Positions 16,906-31,500 of a stretch of 64,000 bases of DNA are shown piece by piece (the first letter of the stretch is position 1; each line of letters opens with the position of its first letter). The position numbers and the translations under genes are program-made. The stretch spans positions 20,698,811 through 20,762,810 of the forward strand of contig NC_066509.1 in the NCBI RefSeq assembly GCF_024679095.1, read 5' to 3'. Under the pieces are notes generated by a model. The model made no database searches, was not told where the DNA came from, and saw nothing but the letters and a program-made list of their open reading frames with translations. Source of the DNA: Eriocheir sinensis (taxonomy: Eukaryota > Arthropoda > Malacostraca > Decapoda > Varunidae).

Positions 16906-17978
16906 ATAATGTAAATGCGTACATATAATAACCTAAATTTGTATAAAACTATATACAAAAATACACAAAAATAATTTAAATTTGTATGAAAAGAAATATA
17001 CAAAATACATATAAAATTATGTTAATTTGTATTGAAATACATATATAAAATACACATAAAATAATGTAAATTTGAAAGAAAATATATAAACAAATACACA
17101 TATAATAACGTAAATTTGTATGAAATATATATACAAAATACACATTAAATAATGTAAATATGTATAAAAAAAATATATACAAAACACAAATAGAATAATG
17201 TAAAATCGTATCAAAATTTACGTTATTATATGTATTTTTATAAATATTTTGATACAAATCTACATTATTTTATGTATTTTGGATATACATTTCAATTCAA
17301 ATTTAGCTTATTTTATCTGTATTTTGTATATCTATTTTAAATAATGTAAATGCGTACTTATAATAACCTAAATTTGTATAAAACTATATACAAAAATACA
17401 CAAAAATAATTTAAATTTGTATGAAAAGAAATATACAAAATACATATAAAATTATGTTAATTTGTATTGAAATACATATATAAAATACACATAAAATAAT
17501 GTAAATTTGAAAGAAAATATATAAACAAATACACATATAATAACGTAAATTTGTATGAAATATATATACAAAATACACATTAAATAATGTAAATATGTAT
17601 AAAAAAATATATACAAAACACAAATAGAATAATGTAAAATCGTATCAAAATTTACGTTATTATATGTATTTTTATAAATATTTTGATACAAATCTACATT
17701 ATTTTATGTATTTTGGATATACATTTCAATTCAAATTTAGCTTATTTTATCTGTATTTTGTATATCTATTTTAAATAATGTAAATGCGTACATATAATAA
17801 CCTAAATTTGTATAAAACTATATATAAAAATACACATAAAATAATTTAAATTTGTATGAAAAATAATATACAAAATACATATAAAATTATGTTAATTTGT
17901 ATTGAAATACATATATAAATAATACATAAAATAATGTAAATTTGAAAGAAAATATATAAACAAATACATATATATAAC

Positions 17979-18043
<65 letters not shown>

Positions 18044-18170
18044 TATATATACACAAATAGAATAATGTAAAAAATATCAAAATTTACGTTATTTTATGTA
18101 TTTTATAAATATTTTGATAAATCTACATTATTTTATGTATTTTGATATACATTCAATTCAAATTTAGCTT
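16906..18170. repeat. 434-bp compound unit repeated three times, with an inversion inside each copy
   Basis: The word ataatgtaaatgcgta starts at 16906, 17341 and 17775, which gives units of 435 and 434 bp. Each unit holds about 310 bp in A-rich orientation, then a switch at cgtatcaaaatttacgttat (about 17215 and 17648), then about 125 bp in T-rich orientation ending tctattttaa. Copies 1 and 2 are almost identical base for base. Copy 3 (from 17775) has small deletions and a (TA)n expansion at 17981-18051 before the same switch near 18079. The near-identity of copies 1 and 2 indicates a recent tandem event, or possibly an assembly effect. Confidence 0.85.
17981..18051. repeat. (TA)n tract in copy 3 of the 434-bp unit
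   Basis: About 70 bp of TA replaces the acgtaaatttgtatg part present in copies 1 and 2. Confidence 0.9.
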
Positions 18171-19613
18171 ATTTTATGTGTATTTTGTATATTTATTTTC
18201 ATACAAATTAAAATTATTTTTGTTTATTTTTTTTATATATTTTTATACAAATTTTCGTTATTTAATGTGTATTCTGAATATTTATTTTTTCTACAAATAT
18301 ACGTTCTCTTATCTGAATTTTGTTTATTGAATTTGAAACGAATTTACATTATTTTATATATCTATTTTCATACAAATTAAAAATCTATATATTTTGTATA
18401 TAGTTTTATATAAATTTACGTTATTTTATGTGTATTTTGTATATTTATATTTATACAAATACACATTCTTTTATTGGTATTTTGTATATTTATTTTGATA
18501 CGAATTTACATAATTTTATGTGTATTTTGTATACATTTTTTTATACGTATTTACTTCATTTTATGTATATTTTGTATATATATTTTTATAGAAATCTACG
18601 TTATTTTATGTGTATTCGTATATATATTTTGAAACAAATTTACATTGTTTTATATGTATTTTGCATATCTATTTCAATACAAATTTACCTTATTGTATGT
18701 GTTTTTTGTATATTTATTTTAATACAAATTTAATTTTTTGATGTGTATTTTGGTATATATATTTTTATAAATAAAAAAAATGCGTTATTTTATGGGTATT
18801 TTTATAAATATTTTGATACAAATCTACATTATTTTATGTATTTTGTATATACATTTCAATTCAAATTTAGCTTATTTTATCTGTATTTTGTATATCTATT
18901 TTCATAAGAATTTAATTACTTCTGTGTATTTTTGTATATAGTTTTATACAAATTTACGTTATTTTATGTGTATTTTGTATATTTATATTTATACAAATAA
19001 ACATTCTTTTATTGGTATTTTGTTTATTTATTTTGATACGAATTTACATTATTTTATGTGTATTTTGTATAAATTTTCTTTTACGTATTTACTTCATTTT
19101 ATGTGTATTTTGTATATATATTTTTATACAAATCTACGTTATTTTATGTGTATTCGTATATATATTTTGAAACAAATTTACATTGTTTTATATGTATTTT
19201 GCATATCTATTTCAATACAGATTTACCTTATTGTATGTGTATTTTGTATATTTATTTTAATACAAATTAATTTTTTCATGTGTATTTTGGTATATATATT
19301 TTTATAAAAAATGCGTTATTTAATGGGTATTTTGCATCTTCATTTTCATACAAATTTACATTGTTTTATTAATATTCTGTGTATTTATTTTGATACGATT
19401 TTACATTATTCTATTTGTGTTTTGTATATATTTTTTTATACATATTTACATTATTTAATGTGTATTTTGTATATTTTAAAACAAATTTACGTTATTTTAT
19501 GCGCATCTGTTAAAATATTTTGATACAAATTTACATTATTTTATGTATTTTGTATATATATTTCAATACAAATTTAGTTTATTTTATGTATATTTTGTAT
19601 ATCTTTTTTCATT
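18080..19613 (+). repeat. satellite block, T-rich; related to 22380-23173
   Basis: It carries acacattctttta at about 18463 and a variant at about 19003 (aaacattctttta). The part from about 19080 to 19613 matches 22650-23173 very closely, including the unusual acgttattttatgcgcatct word and the terminal switch to A-rich orientation at ttcatttgtatcaaaataaa. Confidence 0.85.
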
Positions 19614-21180
19614 TGTATCAAAATAAATAAACAAAATAGCAATAAAATAATGTAAATTTGTATGAGAAAACATATACAAATACACATAAAATAACGCAAA
19701 TTTCTAAAAAAATATATGTACAAAAATGCACATAAAATAAAGTAAATTTGCATAAAAATATATATATATATAAAACACACATTAAATTATGTAAATGCGT
19801 ACATAAAATAACCTAAATTTGTATAAAACTATATACAAAAATACACAAAAATATATATACAAAAAACATAGAATAATGTAAAATTGTATCAAAATAAATA
19901 CACCGAATATTAATAAAATATTGTAAATGTGTATGAAAATAAAGATGCAAAATTCCCATCAAATAGCGCATTTCTTATAAAAATATATATACCAAAATAC
20001 ACATAAAATATTTAAATTTGTATTGAAATAAATATACAAAATGCACATACAATAAGGTATACTTCTTTTGAAAGAGATATGCTAAAATACATATAAAACA
20101 ATGTAAATTTGTTTCAAAATATATATACGAATACACATAAAATAACGTAGATTTCTATAAAAATATATATACAAAATACACATAAAATTAAGTAAATACG
20201 TATAAAAAAATGTAAACAAAATACACATAAAATAATGTAAATTCGAAACAAAATAAATAAACAAAATACCAATAAAAGAAAGTGTATTTGTATAAATATA
20301 AATGTACAAAATACACATACAAAATAAACATAAAATAAGGTAAATTTGTAATGAAATATATGTACAAAATACTCATAAAATAATGTAAATTTATATGAAA
20401 ATATATATACAAATACACATAAAATAACATGAATTTGTATAAAATTATATATTCAAAATAAATATTAAATAATGTAAATGCGTATAAAAAAATATATACA
20501 AAGTACATATAAAATAATGTAAATTCGTATCAATATAAATCAACAAAATACCAATAAAATAATATATATTTGAATGAAAATAGATTTACAAAATACACAT
20601 AACATAACTAAAATTTGTATTGAAATATATACAAAAATACATAAAAATAATTTGAGTTTGTATGAAAATAGATATTCAAAATACACATTAAACTAGGTAA
20701 ATTTCTTTTGAAATATATATACAAAATACCCATAAAATATTGTAAATGTGTCAAAATATATAAACAAATACACATAAAATAACTTAAAATTACATAAATA
20801 TGTATCAAATATATGTACAAAAAACACATTAAATAATGTAAATATGTATAAAAAAATATATACAAAACACAAATAAAATAATGTAAAATCGTATCAAAAT
20901 AAATACAGAAAATATTAATAAAATAATGTAAATTTGTATGAAAATTAAGATGCAAAATACCCATAAAATAACGCATTTTTTATAAAAATATATATACGAA
21001 AAAACATAAAATATTTGATTTTGTATTAAAATAAATAGATATACAAAATACACATAAAATAAGCTTAATTTGAATTGAAATATAAATACAAAATATATAA
21101 AATAATGTAAATTTGTATCAAAATACCTATACAAATACCCATATAATAACGTAAATTTGTATAAAAATATATAAACAAAT
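19614..21180 (-). repeat. satellite block, A-rich strand up
   Basis: About 1.57 kb. The central part (about 19970-20700) resembles 39920-40520 in the same orientation, including atagcgcatttcttataaaa and the aatattaaataatgtaaatg word. It joins the next block at acaaat followed by ttgatacgaatttag. Confidence 0.8.
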
Positions 21181-23173
21181 TTGATACGAATTTAGATTAT
21201 TTCATAGGTATTTTGTATACATATTTTTATACTCATTTACATTATCTAAAGTGAGTTTTGTATATATATTTTTATGCAAATTTTTTTTAAGTTCATTTTT
21301 GTACATATATTTTTATAGAAATTTGCGTTATTTTATATATATAGTTTTATATAAATTTACGTTATTTTAAGTGCATTTTGTATATTTATATTTATACAAA
21401 TACACATTCTTTATTGGTATATTGTTTATTTACATTTATACGAATTTACATTATTTTATGTGTATTTTGTATACATTTTTTTATTCGTATTTACTTAATA
21501 TTATGTGTATTTTGTATATGTATTTTTAGAGAAATCTTCGTTATTTTATGTGTATTCGTATATATATTTTGAAACAAATTTACATTATTTTATATGTATT
21601 TTGCATATCTATTTCAATACAAATTTACCTTATTGTATGTGCATTTTGTATATTTATTTTAATACAAATTCAAATATTTTATGTGTATTTTGGTATCAAT
21701 AATTTTATAAAAATGCGTTATTTTATAGGTATTTTGCATCTTAATTTTCATACAAATTTACATTATTTTATTAATATTCTGTGTATATATTTTGATACGA
21801 TTTTACATTATTCTATTTGTGTTTTGTATATATTTTTTTATACATATTTACATTATTTAATGTGTATTTTGAATATATATTTCATACAAATTTACGTTAT
21901 TATATGTGTATTTGTTTATATATTTTCTTTCAAATTTACATTATTTTATGTGTATTTTGTATATGTATTACAATACAAATTAACATAATTTTATGTGTAT
22001 GTTGCATATTTCTTTTCATACAAATTTAAATTATTTTTGATATATTTGTATATAGTTTTATACAAATTTAGGTTATTTTATGTACGCATTTACATTATTT
22101 AATGTATGTTTTGTATATATTTTTATCCAAAGTTACTTTATTTTAAGTTCATTTGGGACATATATTTTTATAGAAATTAGCGTTATTTTATATGTATTTG
22201 TATATGTTTTCTCATACAAATTTACATTATTTTATTGATATTTTGTTTATTTAGTTTGATATGAATTACATGATTATATGTGTATTTTGTACATATTTTT
22301 TATACGTATTTACATTACTTAATCTGTATTTTGTTTATATATTTTTAAACAAATTTACGTTATTATATGTATTTTTATAAATATTTTGATACAAGTTTAC
22401 ATTATTTTATGTATTTTGTATATACATTTCAATTCAAATTTAGCTTATTTTATCTGTATTTTGTATATCTATTTTCATACGAATTTAATTACCTCTGTGT
22501 ATTTTTGTATATAGTTTTATACAAATTTACGTTATTTTATTAGTATTTTGTATATTTATTTATACAAATACACATTCTTTTATTAGTATTTTTATTTATT
22601 ATTTTGATAATTATTTTATTTTTTTTTGTGTTTTTTTTTTGTTTTTTTTATTTACTTCATTTTATGTGTATTTTGTATATATATTTTTATACAAATCTAC
22701 GTTATTTTATGTGTATTCGTATATATATTTTGAAACAAATTTACATTGTTTTATATGTATTTTGCATATCTATTTCAATACAGATTTACCTTATTGTATG
22801 TGTATTTTGTATATTTATTTTAATACAAATTAATTTTTTCATGTGTATTTTGGTATATATATTTTTATAAAAAATGCGTTATTTAATGGGTATTTTGCAT
22901 CTTTATTTTCATACAAATTTACATTGTTTTATTAATATTCTGTGTATTTATTTTGATACGATTTTACATTATTCTCTTTGTGTTTTGTATATATTTTTTT
23001 ATACATATTTACATTATTTAATGTGTATTTTGTATATTTTAAAACAAATTTACGTTATTTTATGCGCATCTGTTAAAATATTTTGATACAAATTTACATT
23101 ATATTATGTATTTTGTATATATTTCAATACAAATTTAGTTTATTTTATGTATATTTTGTATATCTATTTTCAT
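21181..23173 (+). repeat. satellite block, T-rich; clean example of the monomer order
   Basis: From 21360 to about 22080 nearly all named monomer variants occur once in order, from acacattcttt (about 21402) through aaaaatgcgttatttta (about 21711) to gtatatagttttatacaaat (about 22050). A patch of T-rich low-complexity sequence at about 22600-22655 interrupts the series where a tacgtattt monomer is expected. Confidence 0.85.
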
Positions 23174-25744
23174 TCGTATCAAAATAAATAAACAAAATAG
23201 CAATAAAATATTGTAAATTTGTATGAGAAAACATATACAAATACACATAAAATAACGCAAATTTCTAAAAAAATATATGTACAAAAATGCACATAAAATA
23301 AAGTAAATTTGCATAAAAATATATATACAAAACACACATTAAATAATGTAAATGCGTACATAAAATAACCTAAATTTGTATAAAACTATATACAAAAATA
23401 CACAAAAATATTTAAAATTTGTATGAAAAGAAATATACAAAATAATCATAAAATTAGGTAAATTTGTATTGAAATACATATACAAAATACACATAAAATA
23501 ATGTAAATTTTAATGAAAATATATAAACAAATACACTTAAAATAACGTAAATTTGTATAAAATATATATGGAAGATACACATTAAATAATGTAAATGTGT
23601 AGAAAAATATATACAAAAAAGAAATAGAATAATGTAAAATCCTATCAATATAAATACACAGAATATCAATAAAATAATGTAAATTTGTATGAAAAGAAAG
23701 ATGCAAAATTCCCATAAAATAGCGCATTTTTTATAAAAATATATATACCAAAATACATATAAAATATTTAAATTTGTATTGAAATAAATATACAAAATGC
23801 ATATACAGTAAGGTAAATATGTATTGAAAGAGATATTCAAAAATACATATAAAACAAAGTAAATTTGTTTCAAAATATATATACGAATACACATAAAATA
23901 ACGTAGATTTCTATAGAAATATATATACAAAATACACATGAAATTATGTAAATACGTATAAAAATATATATACAAAATACATATCAAGGTAAATTCGTGT
24001 CAAAATAAATAAACAAAATATCATGAAAAGAATGTGTATTTGTATGAAAATAAATAATAGATAATAAATTTGTATGAAATATATATGCAAGATACACATT
24101 AAATAATGTAAATATGTATAAAAAATATATACAAAAAACAAATAGAATAATGTGAAATCGTATCAAAATAAATACACCGAATATTAAAAAAATAATGTAA
24201 ATTTGTATGAAAATAAAGATGCAAAATTCCCATTAAATAGCGCAATTCTTATAAGAATATATATACCAAAATACACATAAAATATTTAAATTTGTATTGA
24301 AATAAATATACAAAATGCACATACACTAAGGTAAACTTGTATTGAAAGAGATATGCAAAAATACATATAAAACAATGTAAATTTGTTTCAAAATATATAT
24401 ACGAATACACATAAAATAACGTAGATTTCTATAAAAATATATATACAAAATACACATAAAATTAAGTAAACACGTATAAAAATAGATATACAAAATACAC
24501 ATAGAATAATGTAAATTTTTTTCAAAAAAAAAAAACAGAATATATATAAAATAATGTAAACTTGTATGAAAAAAAATGCAAAATACCCATAAAATAAAGC
24601 ATATTTTTATAAAAATACATTTACAAATATACATATAGCATAATTAAATTTGTATTAAAATTAATATACAAAATGCATATACAATAAGGTAAATTTGTAT
24701 TGAAAAAATATGCAAAATACATATAAAACAGTGTAAATTTATTTCAAAATCTATATACGAGTACTCATAAATCAACGTAGATTTCTATAGAAATATATAT
24801 ACAAAATACACATCAATTGATGTAAACACGTATAAAAAAATATATATATATATAAAATACACATTAAATAATGTAAATTCGAGTCAAAATAAATAAACAA
24901 AATATCAATAAAAGAATGTGTATTTGTATGAAAATAGATATACAATATACACATAAAATCACCTAAATTTGTATAAAACTACATACAAAAATACACAAAA
25001 ATAATTTTAATTTGTATGAAAATAAATATACAAAATACACATAAAATTAGGTAAATTTGTATTGAAATACATTTACAAAATACACATAAAATAATGTAAA
25101 TTTGAATGAAAATATATAAACAAATACACTTAAAATAACGTAAATTTGTATAAAATATATATAAAAAATACACATTAAATAATGTAAATATGTAAAAAAA
25201 AATATATACAAAACACAAATAGAATAATATAAAATCGTATCAAAATAAATACACAGAATATTAATAAAATAATGTAAATTTGTATGAAAATTAAGATGCA
25301 AAATACCCATAAAATAACGCATTTTTTATAAAAATTTATATACCAAGACACACATTAAATATTTGAATTTGTATTAAAATAAATATACAAAATCCACATA
25401 CAATAAGGTAAATTTGTATTGAAATAGATATGAAAAATACATATAAAACCATGTAAATTTTTTTCCAAATATATATACGAATACACATAAAATAACGTAG
25501 TTTTCTATGAAAATAAATATACAAAACACACATAAAATGAAGTAAATACGAATAAAAAAAGGTATACAAAATACTCATAAAATAATGTAAACTCGTATGA
25601 AAATAAATAAAGAAAATACTAATAAAAGAATGTATTGTATAAATATAAATATACAAAATACAAATAAAATAACGTAAATTTATATAAAACTATATGCAAA
25701 ATACAGAAGTAATTAATTTGTGTGAAAATAGATATACAAAATAT
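23174..25744 (-). repeat. satellite block, A-rich strand up
   Basis: It begins at the same switch as 19614. Reverse markers are at about 24028, 24912 and 25628. The stretch at 24830-24855 shows a small TA expansion. The right limit is a degenerate version of the palindromic switch seen near 13800. Confidence 0.85.
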
Positions 25745-27105
25745 ATGTGTATTGAGTATATTTATTTTCATACAAATTGAAATTATTTTTGTTTATTTTT
25801 TATATATTTCATCAAATTTTCGTTATCTTATGTGTATTTTGTATATTTATTTTTTCTACAAATATACGTTCTTTTATCTGAATTTTGTTTGTTGAATTTG
25901 AAACGAATTTACATTATTTTGTATATCTATTTTCATACAAATTAAAATACTTCTGAGTATTTTTGCATATAGTTTTATATAAATTTACGTTATTTTATGT
26001 GTATTTTGTATATTTATACAAATACACATTCTTTTATTGGTATTTTTTTATTTATTTTGATACGAATTTACATTATTTTATGTGTATTTTGTATACATTT
26101 TTTTATACGTATTTACCTCATTTTATGTGTATTTTGTATATATATTTTTATAGAAATCTACGTTATTTTAGGTGTATTCGTATATATATTTTGAAACAAA
26201 TTTACATTGTTTTATATGTATTTTGCATATATATTTCAATACAAATTTACCTTATTGTATGTGTTTTTTATATATTTATTTTAATAGAAATTTAATTTTT
26301 TATGTGTATTTTGGTATATATATTTAAAAAAAAAATGCGTTATTTTATGGGTATTTTGCCTCTTTATTTTCATACAGATTTACATTATTTTATTAATATT
26401 CTGTGTATTTATTTTGATACGATTTTACTCTATTCTATTTGTGTTTTGTATATATTTTTTTTATACAAATTTACGTTATTTTAAGTGTATTTGTTTATGT
26501 CTTTTCATTCAAATTTACATTATTTTATGTGTATTTTGTATATGTATTTCAATACAAATTTAACTAATTTTATGTGTATTTTGTATATTTATTTTCATAC
26601 AAATTTTAAATATTTTTGTGTATTTTTGTATATAGTTTGATACAAATTTAGGTTATTTTATGTGTATTTTGTATATCTATTTTCATACAAATACACATTC
26701 TTTTATTGATATTTCGTTTATTTATTTTGACGCGAGTTTACAGTATTTAATGTGTATTTTGTATATATATTTTTAAACGTATTTACATAATTTCATATGT
26801 ATTTTGTATATATATTCCTATAGAAATCATCGTTATTTTATGTGTATTCGTATATATATTTTGAAACAAATTTACACTGTTTTATGTGTATTTTTCAATA
26901 CAAATTTACCTTATTGTATGTGCATTTTGAATATCAATTTTCATACAAATTTAATTATTCTATGTCTATTTTTGTATATGTATTTAAAAATAAATGCTTT
27001 ATTTTATGGGTATTTTGCATCTTTATTTTCATTTAAATTTAAATTATTGTATTGATATTCTGTGTACTTATTTTGATACGATTTTACATTATTCTATGTA
27101 TAACA
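25745..27105 (+). repeat. satellite block, T-rich; copy of 13802-15187
   Basis: Both block edges and the monomer series match 13802-15187. The two marker monomers are at about 26027 and 26695, 668 bp apart, against 675 bp in the other copy. It ends at the atgtataacaaaaataaata switch. Confidence 0.85.
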
Positions 27106-27189
27106 AAAATAAATACAGAATACACAAAAATAGATATGCAAAATACATCTAAACAATGTAAATTTGTTTCAAAATATATATATACGAAT

Positions 27190-27192
<3 letters not shown>

Positions 27193-27228
<36 letters not shown>
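27193..27228. repeat. short (TA)n tract
   Basis: About 36 bp of TA lies between cgaatacaca and cacataaataag, within an A-rich block. Confidence 0.9.
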
Positions 27229-27234
<6 letters not shown>

Positions 27235-27293
27235 AATAAGTAAATACAAAATGTATACAAAATACACATAAAATAATGTAAATTAGTATCAAA

Positions 27294-27532
<239 letters not shown>

Positions 27533-28597
27533 ACACATTGAATAATGTAAACTCGCGTCAAAATAAATAAACAAAATATCAATAAAAGAATGTGTATTTG
27601 TATGAAAATAGATATACAAAATACACATAAAATTACCTAAATTTGTATCAAACTATATACAAAAATACACACAAATATTTTAAATTTGTATGAAAATAAA
27701 TATACAAAATACACATAAAATTAGGTAAATTTGTATTGAAATACATAAACAAAATACACATAAAATAATGTAAATTTGAATGAAAATACATAAACAAATA
27801 CACTTAAAATAACGTAAATTCGTATAAAAAAATATGTACAAAACACAAATAGAATAATGTAAAATCGTATCAAAATAAATACACAGAATATTAATAAAAT
27901 AATGTAAATTTGTATGAAAATAAAGAGGCAAAATACAAATAAAATAACGCATTTTTTTATATATAAAAATATATATACCAAAATACACATCAAAAAATTA
28001 AATTTGTATTAAAATATATATACAAAAAACACATACAATAAGGTAAATTAAATGTGTTGAATAATATATATACGAATACACATAAAATAACGTAGATTTC
28101 TATAAAAATATATATACAAAATACACATAAAATGAAGTAAATACGTATAAAAAAATGCATACAAAATACACATAAAATAATGTAAATTCGTATCAAAATA
28201 AATAAACAAAATACCAATAAAAGAATGTGTATTTGTATAAATATAAATATACAAAATACACATAAAATATCGTAAATTTATATAAAACTATATACAAAAA
28301 TACGCAAAAGTAATTAAATTTGTATGAAAATATATACAAAATACACACAAAATAAGCTAAATTTGAATTGAAATATATATACAAAATACATGAAATAAAG
28401 TAAATTTGTATCAAAATATTTATACAAATATACATATAATAACGTAAATTTGTATGAAAATATATAAACAAAATACACATTAAATAATGTAAATACGTAT
28501 AAAAAAATATGTACAAAATACACATATAATCATGTAATTCGTATCAAAATAAATAAACAAAATACCAATAAAATAATATAAATTTGTATGAGTAAAC

Positions 28598-31500
28598 GTG
28601 TATGTTGCATATTTTTTCAATACAAATTTACCTTATTATATACGCATTTTGTAAATTAATTTTAATACAAATTTAATTATTCGATGTGTATTTTTGTGTC
28701 TGTATTTTTTATAAACATATGCTTTATTTTTTGGGTATTTTGCATCTTTATTTTCATACAAATTTACATTATTTTGTTGATATTCTGCTCGTTCATTTTG
28801 ATACGAATTGACATTATTCTATGTGTGTTTTGTATATATTTTTCATACAAATTTACGTTATTTTATGTGTATTTGTTAATATATTTTGACACAAATTTAC
28901 AATATTTTTTGGGTATTTTGTATATACATTTCAAAAGAAATTTACCTAGTTTTATGTGTATTTTGTATATCTATTTTCATACAAACTCAAATTATTTCTA
29001 TGTATTTTTGTATATATTTTAATACAAATTTTTGTTATGTTATGTGTATTTTGTAAATTTATTTTCATTCAAATATATCTTATTTTATTGGTGTTTTGTT
29101 GATTTATATTGATACGAATTTACATTATTTTATATGTACTTTGTATATATACTTTTAGACGCTTTTACATTATTTAATATTTATTTTGAATATATATTTT
29201 TATAACAATTCATGGTATTTTATGTGTATTTGTATATATATTTTCATATAAATTTACATTATTTTATGTGTATTTTGTACATATATTTTATTACAAATCT
29301 ACCTTATTTTATGTTTATTTTGTATGTGTGTTTTGTATATTTATATTTATCCAAATACACATTCTTTTATTGGTATTTTGTTTATTTATTTTAATTCGAG
29401 TTTACATTATTTTATGTGTATTTTGTATACATTTTGTTATACGTATTTACTTAATTTTATGTGTATTTTGTAGATATATTTTTATAGAAACCTACGTTTT
29501 TTTATTTGTATTCGTATATATATTTTGAAACAAATTTACATTGTTTTATATGTATTTTTGCATATCTCTTTCAATACAAATTTACCTTATTGTATGTGCA
29601 TTTTGTATATTTATTTCAATGCAAATTTAAATATTTTTTGTGTATTTTGGTATACATATTTTTATAAGATTACGAAAATTTGAATAAAAAATATGCTTTA
29701 TTTTATGGGTATTTTGCATTTTTATTTTCATACAAATTTACATTATTTTATTTATATTCTGTTTTTTTTAAACAATTTTACATTATTCTATGTGTATTTT
29801 GTATATCTATTTTTATACGTATTTACTTAATTTTATGTGTATTTTGTATATATATTTTTATAGAAATCTACGTTATTTTATGTGTATTCGTATATATATT
29901 TTGAAACAAATTTACATTGTTTTATATGTATTTTTGCATATCTCTTTCAATACAAATTTACCTTATTGTATGTACATTTTGTATATTTATTTCAATACAA
30001 ATTTAAATATATTATGTGTATTTTGGTATATATATTTTTATAAGAAATGCGCTATTTGATGGGAATTTTGCATCTTTATTTTCATACAAATTTACATTAT
30101 TTTACTAATATTCGGTGTATTTATTTTGATACGATTTCACATTATTCAATTTTTTTTTGTATATATATTTTTTTATAAATATTTACATTATTTAATGTGT
30201 ATCTTGCATATTTTATCGTAATTTTGTTTATTTATTTTTATACGAATTTACATTATTTTAGGTGTATTTGATATGTATATTTTTATACTTATTTATATCA
30301 TTTTATTTGTGTTTTGAATATATATTTTCATTGAAATTTACTCTATTTTATGGGTATTCGTATATATATTTTGATACAAATTTACATTATTTATGTTTAT
30401 TCTGCATATCTATATAAATACAAATTTACCATATTGTATGTGTATTTTGTATATTTATTTTAATACAAATTTAATTATTTTATGTGTATTTTTGTAAAAA
30501 TATGCGTTATTATTTGGATATTTTGCATCTTTATTTTCATACAAATTTACATTATTTTATTGATATTCTGTTTATTTATTTTGATACGATTTTACATTAT
30601 TCTGTGTGTATTTTGTATATATATTTTTATACACATTTACATTATTTAATGTATATTTTGTATATATATTTTTTTAAATTTACGCTATTTTATGTGTATT
30701 TGTTTATATATTTTCATACAAATTTACAATATTTTATGTTTAATTTGTATATGTATTTCAATACAGATTTGCCTAATTTTATGTGTATTTTGCATATCTA
30801 TTATCAAATAAATTTAAATTATTTTTATGTATTTTTTATATATTTTTATACAAATTTTTGTTATTCTATTTGTATTTTGTATTTATATTTTCCTACAAAT
30901 ATACATTCTTTTAGTGGAATTTTGTTCATTTATTTTCATAAGAATTTACATAATTTTATGTGTATTTTGTATATATATTTTTTTACGTATTTACATTATT
31001 TTATGTGTATTTTTTATATACATTTTCATAAAAATTTACGTTATTTTATTGTGTGTATTCGTATATGATTTGACACAAATTTACATTATTTTATGTTTAT
31101 TTTGCATATCTATTTCAATATAGATTTACCTTATTGTATGTGTATTTTGTATATTTATTTTAATACAAATTTAATTATTTTATGTGTACTTTGTATACAT
31201 TTTCTTATACGTATTTACTTCATTTAATGTGTATTTTGTATATATATTTTTATAGTAATCTACGTTATTTTATGTGTATAGGTATATATATTTTGAAGCA
31301 AATTTACATTGATTTATATGTATTTAGCATATCTATTTCAATATAAATCTACCTTATTGTATGTGCATTTTGTATATTTATTGTAATACAAATTTTTAAA
31401 TTTTATTATTTTGGTATATATATTTTTATAAAAAGAGTTTTATATAAATTTAAAATATTTTATGTGTATTTTGTATATCTATTTTCATACAAATACACAT

